Assembly (NCBI RefSeq): GCF_003807585.1
Contig: NZ_RMBX01000015.1
Coordinates: 186,001 to 250,000, forward strand
Direction of reading: 5' to 3'
DNA: 64,000 nt
DNA from: Chitinophaga barathri
Lineage (GTDB): Bacteria > Bacteroidota > Bacteroidia > Chitinophagales > Chitinophagaceae
Both the position numbers and the translations under genes were made by a program. Shown here one piece after another: positions 52,870 through 59,793 of the stretch; position 1 is the first letter of the stretch, and every line of letters begins with the position of its first letter. The notes beneath the pieces are model-generated. The model searched no databases. It saw only the letters and a program-made list of their open reading frames with translations, and was not told where the DNA came from.

Positions 52870-54348
52870 TTAATTACAATTTCCTGATTTTGAAGGAGCC
52901 ACCCCCGAGGTACGTACGGAGCTTGGCAGTGCTCTTAAATCTTCACCTAAGTCTCCGGGGTTACAACCGGGGAATACCATTCCTTTTGAGTAAGGGATAT
53001 TTAGCCCGGCTATATTCGCTAAATCTATTGCAAAATTAGCACAATTGTACAGATAAAGATTATAGTGAACGTTATTCGCAGCGTTCGCTTTATTGATGAT
53101 ACTGGTCAATTGGTTTGCTGAAATGTTGGTACTGAGCTTAACATCGTAAAGTTGCCCGCCATCGTTTGAAAATGCCGAATTATCCTGTGGATCTAACAGA
53201 CCGCTTTCCCCTGCTGGATAGAAGCCGAAAGACCTGGAGAAAGTTACACCCCCAATGGTTTGTTCTATCGTTACAAATGCGTGCCCTACCTGGGAACCAT
53301 TGACATTGACCCCAATAGGCGCCCTGGAACCGGCCATAGGCTGATCTGAATAAATTGTGAATTTCGCGCCCAGGCTTTTGTTAAAACATTTTAGGAATTC
53401 ATTGATGTTTACAGGGTTAGATGGTGCATACACAAGGTACTGTCCCATATAAGGAAAATACGACGCGCTTCCTCCTTCTCCACCGCCCGGATAATCATAT
53501 GACGCAGGATTATCCGGTTCCGGCAAATCCTCCATTGTATAAAAGCATTCATAGGTGCACGTTTCCCCCGTCATATACGGCTCCCCACATTCTTCTGGGG
53601 GCTGGCCCGGTAAAGGGTCAGGTACAGCCCAGCAATCTTGCTCCCAATGTTCCACACAGTACTCCCAGCATTCATAACCAGCGAACAACTTTGTACTGTC
53701 CGGCGCCTGGCGGGCCTGCTGTTCGCCGCTGGTTCTAAATAATGCTGTCCCCAGAAATTTACCCTGCTCCACTTTTGTTATGAAAAGTGGGATGTTGTTC
53801 GAACGTGAGTAAATGACATAGCCACAAAAAGAAGGATCGAGCTGGTGGAGACTATTGTGGCTGATATCATAGCCACTGGCGGCAAAATAGGCCGAATCAG
53901 GTACATAACTGATATACATCTCACTTACCTCACCCCTGGAATTCTTAGAGATCAGCAATCTTTGCAGACTTGGCACAGGTTTGCGTGGTGAAGTATTTTC
54001 TGACCGCCCCTGGCCCGATTTAATTTTTACTTTATGGTCTTTTTTAACAGTAAAAGCTGTGGGCACTTCCACATAAGAAAATTCCCCTTTGCTGAAGGTG
54101 GTTGCATTTTTCCAGCGTGGGTACATTGGGAAAATGTCGGGGGATTTGTGACGCAAATTTGTAGAACTGCCGATTGTTTGTTTGAATTTTGAATTGTAAT
54201 AATTTCTGGCCTCGTCTACAGAAAGCCTGACATTCCCAGCTGGAGCAGTGCCAGGCTTGTCATCCTGCATTTTACTGCATGCGTACATTACCAGCAGGAA
54301 AAATAGCGGATACATCAAATTAGAAATCAGTTTTTTCATACTGTTCAA
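52870..54348 (-). CDS. Lipoprotein with LRAT/NlpC-like papain-fold C-terminus
   Basis: A 492-residue lipoprotein (lipobox LVMYAC, Cys24; an alternative start at Met4 is possible). The central part contains a Cys-rich region (ECWEYCVEHWEQDCW, then CGEPYMTGETCTYEC) of unknown role. The C-terminal domain (about 310-492) shows His356 in SQVGHAFVTIEQ and Cys436 in LYLYNCANFAIDLAN. The His-then-NCxxF order is that of circularly permuted papain-like LRAT/NlpC folds. It is thus a candidate cell-surface peptidase, acyltransferase or amidase. The AT-rich composition differs from the backbone. Confidence 0.65.
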   Translation of the reverse strand: MNSMKKLISNLMYPLFFLLVMYACSKMQDDKPGTAPAGNVRLSVDEARNYYNSKFKQTIGSSTNLRHKSPDIFPMYPRWKNATTFSKGEFSYVEVPTAFTVKKDHKVKIKSGQGRSENTSPRKPVPSLQRLLISKNSRGEVSEMYISYVPDSAYFAASGYDISHNSLHQLDPSFCGYVIYSRSNNIPLFITKVEQGKFLGTALFRTSGEQQARQAPDSTKLFAGYECWEYCVEHWEQDCWAVPDPLPGQPPEECGEPYMTGETCTYECFYTMEDLPEPDNPASYDYPGGGEGGSASYFPYMGQYLVYAPSNPVNINEFLKCFNKSLGAKFTIYSDQPMAGSRAPIGVNVNGSQVGHAFVTIEQTIGGVTFSRSFGFYPAGESGLLDPQDNSAFSNDGGQLYDVKLSTNISANQLTSIINKANAANNVHYNLYLYNCANFAIDLANIAGLNIPYSKGMVFPGCNPGDLGEDLRALPSSVRTSGVAPSKSGNCN

Positions 54349-54428
54349 TTTTTTTAAAGTGAAGGGTTATGTGTTCTTAAGCCAATGGAAAATTTGATGA
54401 CCAGAGTTTTTTGAGTAAAAAAAAAGCA

Positions 54429-54539
54429 GTGGCGGCGTACCTAGAAAGAAAACGCCATACTGGATTCATACTGTAATAATAATCTGATGTTTAACAGCGT
54501 GGCGCACGTAAAAATGAAAACGCCCTGCTGGATTTATAC
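54429..54539. repeat. Imperfect direct repeat pair upstream of the lipoprotein gene
   Basis: Copy 1 at 54429-54471 and copy 2 at 54499-54539 share GTGGCG...GTA...GAAAACGCC and CTGGATT.ATAC, with centre-to-centre spacing of about 70 bases. Each copy contains the inverted pair GGCG/CGCC. They may be operators for the lipoprotein promoter or traces of a duplication. Confidence 0.6.
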
Positions 54540-54687
54540 AACTTTTTAAAATCAGCCAAACTTTTAGATAAAATCAGTCTTTTCTAAAATATCTTGTCAT
54601 GCTGTACACATTTTTGTAAATGATCCCAGGCTTAAATGCCTGATGTACCGAACTCCTTTTTGCTTCCTCGCCACCAAAAAACTACGA

Positions 54688-54775
54688 GGCCGGTTAGACG
54701 TAGGTTAGAGGCCGGTTACAGGCCGGTTAGAGCGGGTTTTTACCTAGGTTAGAGGTAGGTTAGAGGCCGGTTAGA
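54688..54775. repeat. Array of eight 11-bp direct repeats (GGCCGGTTAGA type)
   Basis: Units begin exactly every 11 bases at 54688, 54699, 54710, 54721, 54732, 54743, 54754 and 54765. The core is GGCCGGTTAGA; units 2, 6 and 7 have TAGGTTAGA and unit 5 is strongly degenerate. The array ends 2 bases before the stop codon of the small HTH gene. Confidence 0.9.
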
Positions 54776-54776
54776 A

Positions 54777-54977
54777 CTAGAAAAATTTCAGGACTTCCTC
54801 TTCCGTCAACCCCACAAACTCACAGAACTCAGCCACAGTAATGTATTGGCCTCTTTTCTTTTTAAAATACATGCACATCTGCTTCATCAGTCTCCTTGCC
54901 GTACGATTACTTTTCCCAAGAATAAGCATAACATCCTTGGTGGTGATAACGATCCTATGAGGTTTGTTTTTATGCAT
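54777..54977 (-). CDS. Small HTH-like DNA-binding protein, copy 2
   Basis: A 66-residue protein starting at ATG 54977 (MHKNKPHRIVI). The HTH region VITTKDVMLILGKSNRTARRLMKQM and the segment YITVAEFCEFVGLTEEEV match copy 1 at 52165-52368. The frame is open upstream to 55022, but the added residues are encoded by a short direct-repeat array and have no counterpart in copy 1, so the later start is preferred. The gene is flanked by a 4 x 10-bp array upstream and an 8 x 11-bp array downstream, suggesting it binds these repeats. Confidence 0.7.
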   Translation of the reverse strand: MHKNKPHRIVITTKDVMLILGKSNRTARRLMKQMCMYFKKKRGQYITVAEFCEFVGLTEEEVLKFF

Positions 54978-54995
54978 GAATTCGTCAAAAAACAA

Positions 54996-55035
54996 CGGCC
55001 AAACCCGGCCAATAGCGGCCAATTGCGGCCAGAAT
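54996..55035. repeat. Array of four 10-bp direct repeats (CGGCCAA core)
   Basis: CGGCCA occurs at 54996, 55006, 55016 and 55026, an exact 10-base period, upstream of the ATG of the HTH gene at 54977. The core CGGCC is shared with the GGCCGG core of the 11-bp array on the other side. Confidence 0.85.
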
Positions 55036-55173
55036 GGTACTCCGATTTTCTGCTCCTCCCACTGTCACATACTTTCGCTTCGTAATTACGTCACATCACG
55101 CTGATCACGTGATAAAGCCTAAGAGGCATGGCTACGGAAATTGCCTTATTGAATATTTTCTAAACCATTTTTT

Positions 55174-55935
55174 ATGAAAAAGAAAGACACGCTTTTACAG
55201 ATGGTGGGTGAGACGCAAAACATGTCCATCTATCGCAAAAAAAACGGCCAGTATGGCTTCAGGAGAAAAACAGGCGTTGACGCCGAAAGGCTGGCCAAGG
55301 ATCCCAACTTTATCGCCATCAGGCAGAATGCCAAAGATTTTGGTAAAGCGGGAAAGGCGGGCTTGCTGATCAAACAGGCCTTCCAGCCTATGATCTCCAA
55401 ATACGCCAATTCGGACATCTTCACCCGGCTTACAACGTTGTGCAAAGAGGTCATCAAGTCTGACGCTACGCATGAACGCGGTTTCCGCAACCTGCTGGAT
55501 GGTGATACAAACCTGTTCACAGGATTTGAGTTCAATCCGGCCGGTATGTTCCGTACCACTTTTATTGTCCCCATCACCCACACGATCGACCGCGTGGCTG
55601 GAACTGCCAGCATCGTGCTGCCGCCGTTTGTGCCGGTGGAAATGATCGTGCCGCCCGAAAAGGCGAGCCACTACAAGCTGAAAGTGGGTTGTGCGACTTT
55701 GAATTTCGATGCGAATGCGTTTGAATTCAGCCAGACCGCCAGCGAGGATATGCCGCTGGATGATATTCTGACAGCGCCGCTCACCCTGAACTTTCAACTG
55801 CCGCAAAACACCGCGGACCCTGTATTCCTCGCGATCAGCATTGAATACCAGGAGGAGGAAGGCGATTTCGTGTACCCGATCCTCAACAGCAAATACAACG
55901 TTATGAAGCTGCTTGCGGTAGACGTACCTGCCTGA
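55174..55935 (+). CDS. Conserved Bacteroidota protein of unknown function
   Basis: A 253-residue soluble protein. The N-terminal half is basic (FRRKTGVDAERLAKDPNFIAIRQNAKDFGKAGKAGLLIKQAF). The C-terminal half (about 130-250) is beta-rich (FRTTFIVPITHTIDRVAGTASIVLPPFVP; YKLKVGCATLNFDANAF). The higher GC content than flanking genes is notable. It starts near the HTH/array segment and precedes a 68-residue membrane protein; the two may be cotranscribed. Function unknown. Confidence 0.65.
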   Translation: MKKKDTLLQMVGETQNMSIYRKKNGQYGFRRKTGVDAERLAKDPNFIAIRQNAKDFGKAGKAGLLIKQAFQPMISKYANSDIFTRLTTLCKEVIKSDATHERGFRNLLDGDTNLFTGFEFNPAGMFRTTFIVPITHTIDRVAGTASIVLPPFVPVEMIVPPEKASHYKLKVGCATLNFDANAFEFSQTASEDMPLDDILTAPLTLNFQLPQNTADPVFLAISIEYQEEEGDFVYPILNSKYNVMKLLAVDVPA

Positions 55936-55974
55936 TGGTTTTACATTTTCTAACATTTTTTTAAATTTTAAGTC

Positions 55975-56181
55975 ATGGAATTGATAAACCGTTTAGTCGC
56001 CCCCACCCCGCCCTTTTTCCAGAAGGTGCGCAACCTGGGGATTATCCTCACCGCTATTGCTTCCGCTGTATTCAGCCTTCCGCTGGATCTACCAACGGTA
56101 CTTACGGAGATAGCCGGAGGGGTAGCAATTGCAGGAACTGTGATGGCTGGCATTGGCCAGGCCGCCACTGAAAAAGAATAG
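55975..56181 (+). CDS. 68-residue protein with two hydrophobic segments
   Basis: The sequence has hydrophobic stretches at about residues 22-38 (LGIILTAIASAVFSLPL) and 45-63 (EIAGGVAIAGTVMAGIGQA), with short polar ends. This is the shape of a small membrane or holin-like protein, but no family is recognised. It starts 39 bases after the preceding gene and is followed by a strong terminator. Confidence 0.6.
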   Translation: MELINRLVAPTPPFFQKVRNLGIILTAIASAVFSLPLDLPTVLTEIAGGVAIAGTVMAGIGQAATEKE

Positions 56182-56204
56182 AGCCTGCTCTTTATTGTTT
56201 GTGA

Positions 56205-56232
56205 AGCCCCGGCGCTTTGCCGGGGCTTTTAA
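56205..56232. terminator. Terminator between convergent gene groups
   Basis: GCCCCGGC pairs with GCCGGGGC around a GCTTT loop and is followed by TTTTAATATCTTTT. It lies between the 68-residue protein and the convergent ATPase gene. Confidence 0.8.
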
Positions 56233-56849
56233 TATCTTTTATCCGGGCTTTCCGGGTCAAAGTGTATGAGGTTGAACATTCCCCGCATACAGCTTCTTAC
56301 ATTCTTTCCATATTTCTTTTCCAGTGCCTCGGCATCCAGCTGCGTGGTTGCATGGGTGATAATCCGGTTCGGAGATGACATTTCGCTGCGAATGATCAGT
56401 ATCTCCGCCATTACATTGCAAACCTCACCGAAATAGTGCCCATCCCTTTCTGATCCAAGGCCGTCAAAGCAATAAACAATCGGTAGAGATGTTTGGGGAT
56501 TAAAAGCCCGGTCGCTATACTTTCGAATCGTCTCATGCCCTTTGCTGTTAAAATCCATAACAATTTGCCGGGTACTTACCACCTGAGGGGCAAACTCTCC
56601 ACCGCTCATTGCTGCAAAAATCTGCATCAAAGCTGTTTTACCGCAACCAATCCGACCGCAGAGCATCAGACCTTTTCCAAGGTGAAGGTTTTCTTTACGG
56701 GCTTCTTCCACGTCCTGGATGAAGTAAGTGATCATCCTGTGCAATGGCGGGTCATCAACAGGCTGGATCTTGTATCGGCACCCGTAAAAAATCTTTCCCT
56801 GCTCTTCGATCATCCGTTTGTAATCGGGATAATCATAACGGAGCTCCAT
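56229..56849 (-). CDS. DnaC/IstB-like AAA+ ATPase (helicase-loader type)
   Basis: A 206-residue ATPase. Walker A is LMLCGRIGCGKTALMQIF (about 62-80), Walker B is LPIVYCFDGLGSERDGHYF, and the arginine-rich region at the C-terminus is SCMRGMFNLI. The layout is that of DnaC or phage-P-type helicase loaders. The ATG at 56849 is preferred because the 19 codons before it are not conserved; the frame extends to 56906. The start overlaps the end of the upstream gene by 17 bases. Confidence 0.75.
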   Translation of the reverse strand: MELRYDYPDYKRMIEEQGKIFYGCRYKIQPVDDPPLHRMITYFIQDVEEARKENLHLGKGLMLCGRIGCGKTALMQIFAAMSGGEFAPQVVSTRQIVMDFNSKGHETIRKYSDRAFNPQTSLPIVYCFDGLGSERDGHYFGEVCNVMAEILIIRSEMSSPNRIITHATTQLDAEALEKKYGKNVRSCMRGMFNLIHFDPESPDKRY

Positions 56850-57522
56850 AGTTTGGGAGGTTTGGCGGAAGATCATCATGATTTCGGCGTTCCCGCCTCT
56901 GGTCACGGGCGTTTAGCACCCATTTATCGGCGGCAGCCTGCCATACCCTGATGGGAGTCTGGCCATTCTGCAACCAGCCATTGGCCTCATAATGCGAAAA
57001 AAACTTCTTTGCTTCTTTTTCCCCATAACCGGCAGAACGGAAATATGCGGACACCTCTTCCTGGGAGGGAGTAATATTTTCAGTTTTTCCTTTTTCGTTT
57101 ATTTGTTTATTAATGTGTGCTGTTTTCAGTTCTGTTTTCGGTTCGAAAGCAAAGATGTCTTCTACAATTTTCCCATGAGTTTTGTTGTCTTCATTCATGA
57201 AGTTCTCGAAGTAGGAGAGTTCCAGTATGGTCACATATGGATGGTCCATCTTGTTCTCAGGCTTGTGGTAGTTAATATACCCCCAGTCGGCAAGTTCATT
57301 GATGCATTTACTGTAACAGGCGCCGGTACTTATTTTACTCGTATGCATAAGGCGTTTCCGGCTTACACGAAAGTGATTGTGAAAGCGGTTTTGATTCCAC
57401 ACGCGAAACATCGCGAGATACAAGCTGATGTGATTGGTACGCATCCTGCCATCGTTGTCGCTACAGTAAAAGAACAGGGCGAGGTGACGAATGTAGTTTA
57501 CAGATGTTTTTCCCATGCTCAT
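56833..57522 (-). CDS. Replication-initiator-like protein (phage O / DnaD type)
   Basis: A 229-residue protein. The N-terminal 100 residues look like a winged-helix domain (SVNYIRHLALFFYC, KRLMHTSKISTGACYSKCINELADWGYINYHKP). The C-terminal segment (SQEEVSAYFRSAGYGEKEAKKFFSHYEANGWLQNGQTPIRVWQAAADKWVLNA) resembles DnaD-like or phage replication proteins. With the DnaC-like gene that overlaps its 3' end, it makes an initiator/loader pair like lambda O/P. No integrase, origin or terminase is adjacent. Confidence 0.65.
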   Translation of the reverse strand: MSMGKTSVNYIRHLALFFYCSDNDGRMRTNHISLYLAMFRVWNQNRFHNHFRVSRKRLMHTSKISTGACYSKCINELADWGYINYHKPENKMDHPYVTILELSYFENFMNEDNKTHGKIVEDIFAFEPKTELKTAHINKQINEKGKTENITPSQEEVSAYFRSAGYGEKEAKKFFSHYEANGWLQNGQTPIRVWQAAADKWVLNARDQRRERRNHDDLPPNLPNYGAPL

Positions 57523-57785
57523 AGTGTTTTATGATTAAGAAATAGAGCGCCCGTTAGGACATGTTGCTGCCCTTCAGGAATGCATGAAAAGCCCTTCCGG
57601 AAATCATGGATAAATTCCGGCGGAGGTAACTTTCAATAGTTTTTGTTGAATTAATTAAATCATCGAAAAATGGATTTATCTCTACATTTCTGTTTCAGCC
57701 CTTTTGGGTATCAGGGGGAAACAGGTTTTTCATAAGTGTTATACAATACAAAGTTATGCCGGGGGAAATAAAAAAACCTTCAGAT
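57523..57785. other. Intergenic region
   Basis: 263 bases between two minus-strand genes. No gene, hairpin or repeat is evident. The short match TATCAGGGGGAAAC at 57711 to the 3' end of the tRNA-Asn is too short to be called an att site. Confidence 0.4.
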
Positions 57786-58436
57786 TTATGAAGAAATTGA
57801 GTAGTAATCCTTCTTAATGGCGCTCAAATACCCCTCCGATATGCCAAGATATGATGCCAATGCCCTTGCGGATACGAGATTGACAAGCACGGGATAGTGC
57901 TCCAGCAGGAGCGCGTATCTTTCTTCCGCGCTTCTAAATATCCATTTGGACCTGTCGAATGCCTGCTGATAGTAATATTCCGTCAGTTTCAACCGGACTT
58001 CTAAAAAAGAAGGGTATTTCTCACAGAGCCTGTTAAGATCCTTCACATGTATGGCTAAACAAGTGGTTTTTTCAAGTGCCAGCAATTGTTCCATGCTTTT
58101 CTGCTGCTTATAAAAGCTTTCAATGGCTATCACCACATCCCCCGCTGTCATAAACCAACAATTACGTTCCTTGCCATCAACATTTTCCAGGGCAGTCACA
58201 AGCCCTGTTACTGAAAAATATACATGCCGGCACACTTCGCCGTAGTCCACCAGGATATCATTTTTATTAAATGATATCACTTCACAACAGGATATGATCT
58301 CATCTATCGCGGCCTCCTGTAGTTCAGGATTATGCAGCTTCATCATGGAAATCAGTCCAGTGAACATCTTTTCTATTTTCTTTTGCTTAAAAGGGTACTG
58401 AAAGGCGATTTTAGTGCCTCGGTTGGTGGTATTCAT
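57786..58436 (-). CDS. Crp/Fnr family transcriptional regulator
   Basis: A 216-residue regulator. The cyclic-nucleotide-binding-like fold occupies about 30-160 (SFNKNDILVDYGEVCRHVYFSVTGLVTALE; WFMTAGDVVIAIESFYKQ) and the winged HTH is at the C-terminus (VSARALASYLGISEGYLSAIKK). The phosphate-binding cassette Arg seems absent, as often in Bacteroidota family members, so cAMP binding is doubtful. The palindrome at 58492-58510 lies 56-74 bases upstream of the start. A later Met (58367) is another possible start. Confidence 0.85.
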   Translation of the reverse strand: MNTTNRGTKIAFQYPFKQKKIEKMFTGLISMMKLHNPELQEAAIDEIISCCEVISFNKNDILVDYGEVCRHVYFSVTGLVTALENVDGKERNCWFMTAGDVVIAIESFYKQQKSMEQLLALEKTTCLAIHVKDLNRLCEKYPSFLEVRLKLTEYYYQQAFDRSKWIFRSAEERYALLLEHYPVLVNLVSARALASYLGISEGYLSAIKKDYYSISS

Positions 58437-58491
58437 AGCAGTGGTTTTTTGTATTGATAATGGTGGTTAACGTGGGGCTGAACAAATTAGT

Positions 58492-58510
58492 TTGAGACTT
58501 TAAGTCTCAA
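58492..58510. promoter_or_regulatory. Perfect palindrome upstream of the Crp/Fnr gene
   Basis: TTGAGACTTTAAGTCTCAA has 9-bp arms around a single T. The position, just upstream of the Crp/Fnr-family gene, suggests an operator, perhaps autoregulatory. Confidence 0.55.
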
Positions 58511-58521
58511 CATGAGCAAAT

Positions 58522-58691
58522 TTATATCTTTTTGTTTATAAGATTCTTTCTAACCGGCATTATAAAAGTGAGAAATTGATTTCCGTGAATTTGCACGTAA
58601 TCTTCCTCATACTGGAACACATATTCTCCATCGTCCGTTTCGGTTAAATAGCCGGCAAAATCCCCTTATAGTATATCTTCGCTTTCCTCAT
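58522..58691 (-). pseudogene. Frameshifted and truncated HipA N-terminal domain remnant
   Basis: Immediately after hipB, an ATG at 58691 (inside the end of hipB) encodes MRKAKIYYKG. The frame then shifts by one base in a run of four G and continues as DFAGYLTETDDGEYVFQYEEDYV and LTFIMPVRKNL before a stop. The combined sequence is typical of HipA N-subdomain 1 (Couple_hipA), which normally leads into the HipA kinase. The kinase domain is absent. Adding one G would restore a 56-residue protein that is still truncated. Either a decayed hipA or a sequence error in the homopolymer. Confidence 0.75.
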
Positions 58692-58896
58692 CCTTAATTT
58701 GTTTTAAACTTATAGGCGCCAGGGTATGTCCAAACATTTTAAGCACCTGATTTACCTTTTTAAGTTGGAGATTATTTTTCCCTTGTTCTATTTTTTGGAC
58801 CACAGTTAATGCCACACCTGCCTTCTCTGCAAACTCTTGCTGAGTAAGACTAGTCTCCTTGCGCTTTAATTTAACAAAGGCTTCTAATGTTTTCAT
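58666..58896 (-). CDS. HipB-like XRE-family antitoxin/repressor
   Basis: A 76-residue Cro/C1-type HTH protein (TSLTQQEFAEKAGVALTVVQKIEQGKNNLQLKKVNQVLKMFGHTLAPI). The pattern is that of HipB-type antitoxins, which autoregulate through N8-spaced operators. Two such operators lie directly upstream. Its toxin partner hipA is only a remnant, so it is probably an orphan. Confidence 0.85.
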   Translation of the reverse strand: MKTLEAFVKLKRKETSLTQQEFAEKAGVALTVVQKIEQGKNNLQLKKVNQVLKMFGHTLAPISLKQIKDEESEDIL

Positions 58897-58898
58897 AA

Positions 58899-58918
58899 CT
58901 ATATGCTTTTGAATATAA
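58899..58918 (-). promoter_or_regulatory. HipB operator 1
   Basis: The half-sites TATAT and ATATA are separated by 8 bases (GCTTTTGA), the N8 layout known for HipB. It begins 3 bases upstream of the hipB start codon. Confidence 0.6.
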
Positions 58919-58937
58919 ATCTCAATAATTAAACAAA

Positions 58938-58957
58938 TTATATGCTTTTAGATATAA
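58938..58957 (-). promoter_or_regulatory. HipB operator 2
   Basis: The inverted repeat TTATAT-N8-ATATAA is a perfect 6-bp match and shares the core ATATGCTTTT with operator 1. The centres are 39 bases apart. Confidence 0.6.
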
Positions 58958-59178
58958 TTGCGAAGTTATATGTAGCACATATTGCTATTCATCTCCTGAG
59001 TATTCAGGTTCCCGAACGGGTCCTCATAGTATCAGCTTCTGCATAAGGTAAAAGATAACCCAGGTCGAGGGGAGGGATGAGTTTAGTGCAGGTAATATCT
59101 TCCTGCAGATCTGTGGGAAACATACATCTCATATGCCGGAATTTTTCTCAAAATTACACGGCGCCGATCATCTAAATC

Positions 59179-59192
59179 TTCACATTTGTGAA
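59179..59192. promoter_or_regulatory. 14-bp palindromic site, copy 1
   Basis: TTCACATTTGTGAA is present here and again at 62800-62813. The half-site TGTGA resembles CRP-family operators, but in reversed orientation and with shorter spacing. Confidence 0.45.
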
Positions 59193-59196
59193 GAAA

Positions 59197-59751
59197 TTAC
59201 AAATCCCCGGACTCCAGACCTTCTTCCACCAACGCCATCGCCCGGGCCCTCAGATTCTTATTCCCTTTATCGCATTTCCGCAGTATGGTCTTGTATTCCC
59301 GTAAAAATACCCTCGCAAAATCAGGGTCCGCTTTCACTACATCTTTGGCATTATCCAGGATATCGGCATACTTGATAGTCTGGGAAGCCGGGGAGGTCTT
59401 CACCAGCCGGTCCAGTTCTTTTGCTTTCCGCGTGCGCCGGTTCAAGTGGGGATAGACTGATTTGATATATACGTCTGTCAGTTCGGTTACATATCCCAGT
59501 GTGCGGAAAGCCTCTTCAATGGTCATTATAGTCTCCAGGAACTGAAGCAATGCCTGGGGGCTTACGGGCGTATCCTCCAGCACATCATGCAGTAAAGCGG
59601 CGGCGAGGATCGTCATATCTGCTGTATATTCCCTGCACGTCTCCATCACCCGGATGGGGTGTACGATGTACCTGTCCGGGGAATATTTCCGTGTTTGATC
59701 GCCGTGTGCCTTGTCTGCAAATTCCTGCACCGCCTGGAGTATTTTATCCAT
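59197..59751 (-). CDS. HD-domain protein (RelA/SpoT-type phosphohydrolase-like)
   Basis: A 184-residue protein with the HD-type metal motif: YIVHPIRV (His), AAALLHDVLEDT (His-Asp) and DILDNAKDVV (Asp). This is the pattern of the (p)ppGpp hydrolase-type HD domain without a synthetase. The ATG at 59751 is preferred. It could be a small alarmone hydrolase or another nucleotide phosphohydrolase. Its position beside ligD2 on the same strand may be incidental. Confidence 0.85.
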   Translation of the reverse strand: MDKILQAVQEFADKAHGDQTRKYSPDRYIVHPIRVMETCREYTADMTILAAALLHDVLEDTPVSPQALLQFLETIMTIEEAFRTLGYVTELTDVYIKSVYPHLNRRTRKAKELDRLVKTSPASQTIKYADILDNAKDVVKADPDFARVFLREYKTILRKCDKGNKNLRARAMALVEEGLESGDL

Positions 59752-59793
59752 TTTCGATGAATGTTTTGTAAACAATATGGGAGAAATACCGGG

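Larger units (their letters stand above)
54349..54776. other. 428-base non-coding region with two repeat systems
   Basis: Two imperfect 41-43-base direct repeats (54429-54471 and 54499-54539) and the 11-bp array (54688-54775, see separate entries) occupy this gap. The repeats lie upstream of the lipoprotein gene. No gene is supported here. Confidence 0.7.
58897..59196. other. 300-base intergenic region upstream of hipB
   Basis: Apart from the two hipB operators, it contains the 14-base palindrome TTCACATTTGTGAA at 59179-59192. Nothing else could be identified. Confidence 0.5.

Noticed and set aside
54429..55035. CRISPR array
   Set aside because: The repeats are 10-11 bp or an imperfect pair of about 42 bp, without unique spacers or cas genes, so they are not CRISPR.
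56229..56849. IstB transposition helper (IS21 type)
   Set aside because: The ATPase has the IstB/DnaC look, but no IstA transposase lies next to it. Its partner is an initiator-like protein.
57711..57724. A possible right attachment site: CAGGGGGAAAC compared with the end of the tRNA-Asn
   Set aside because: Only about 8-9 contiguous matching bases, well below what is needed for an att duplicate. It may be chance.
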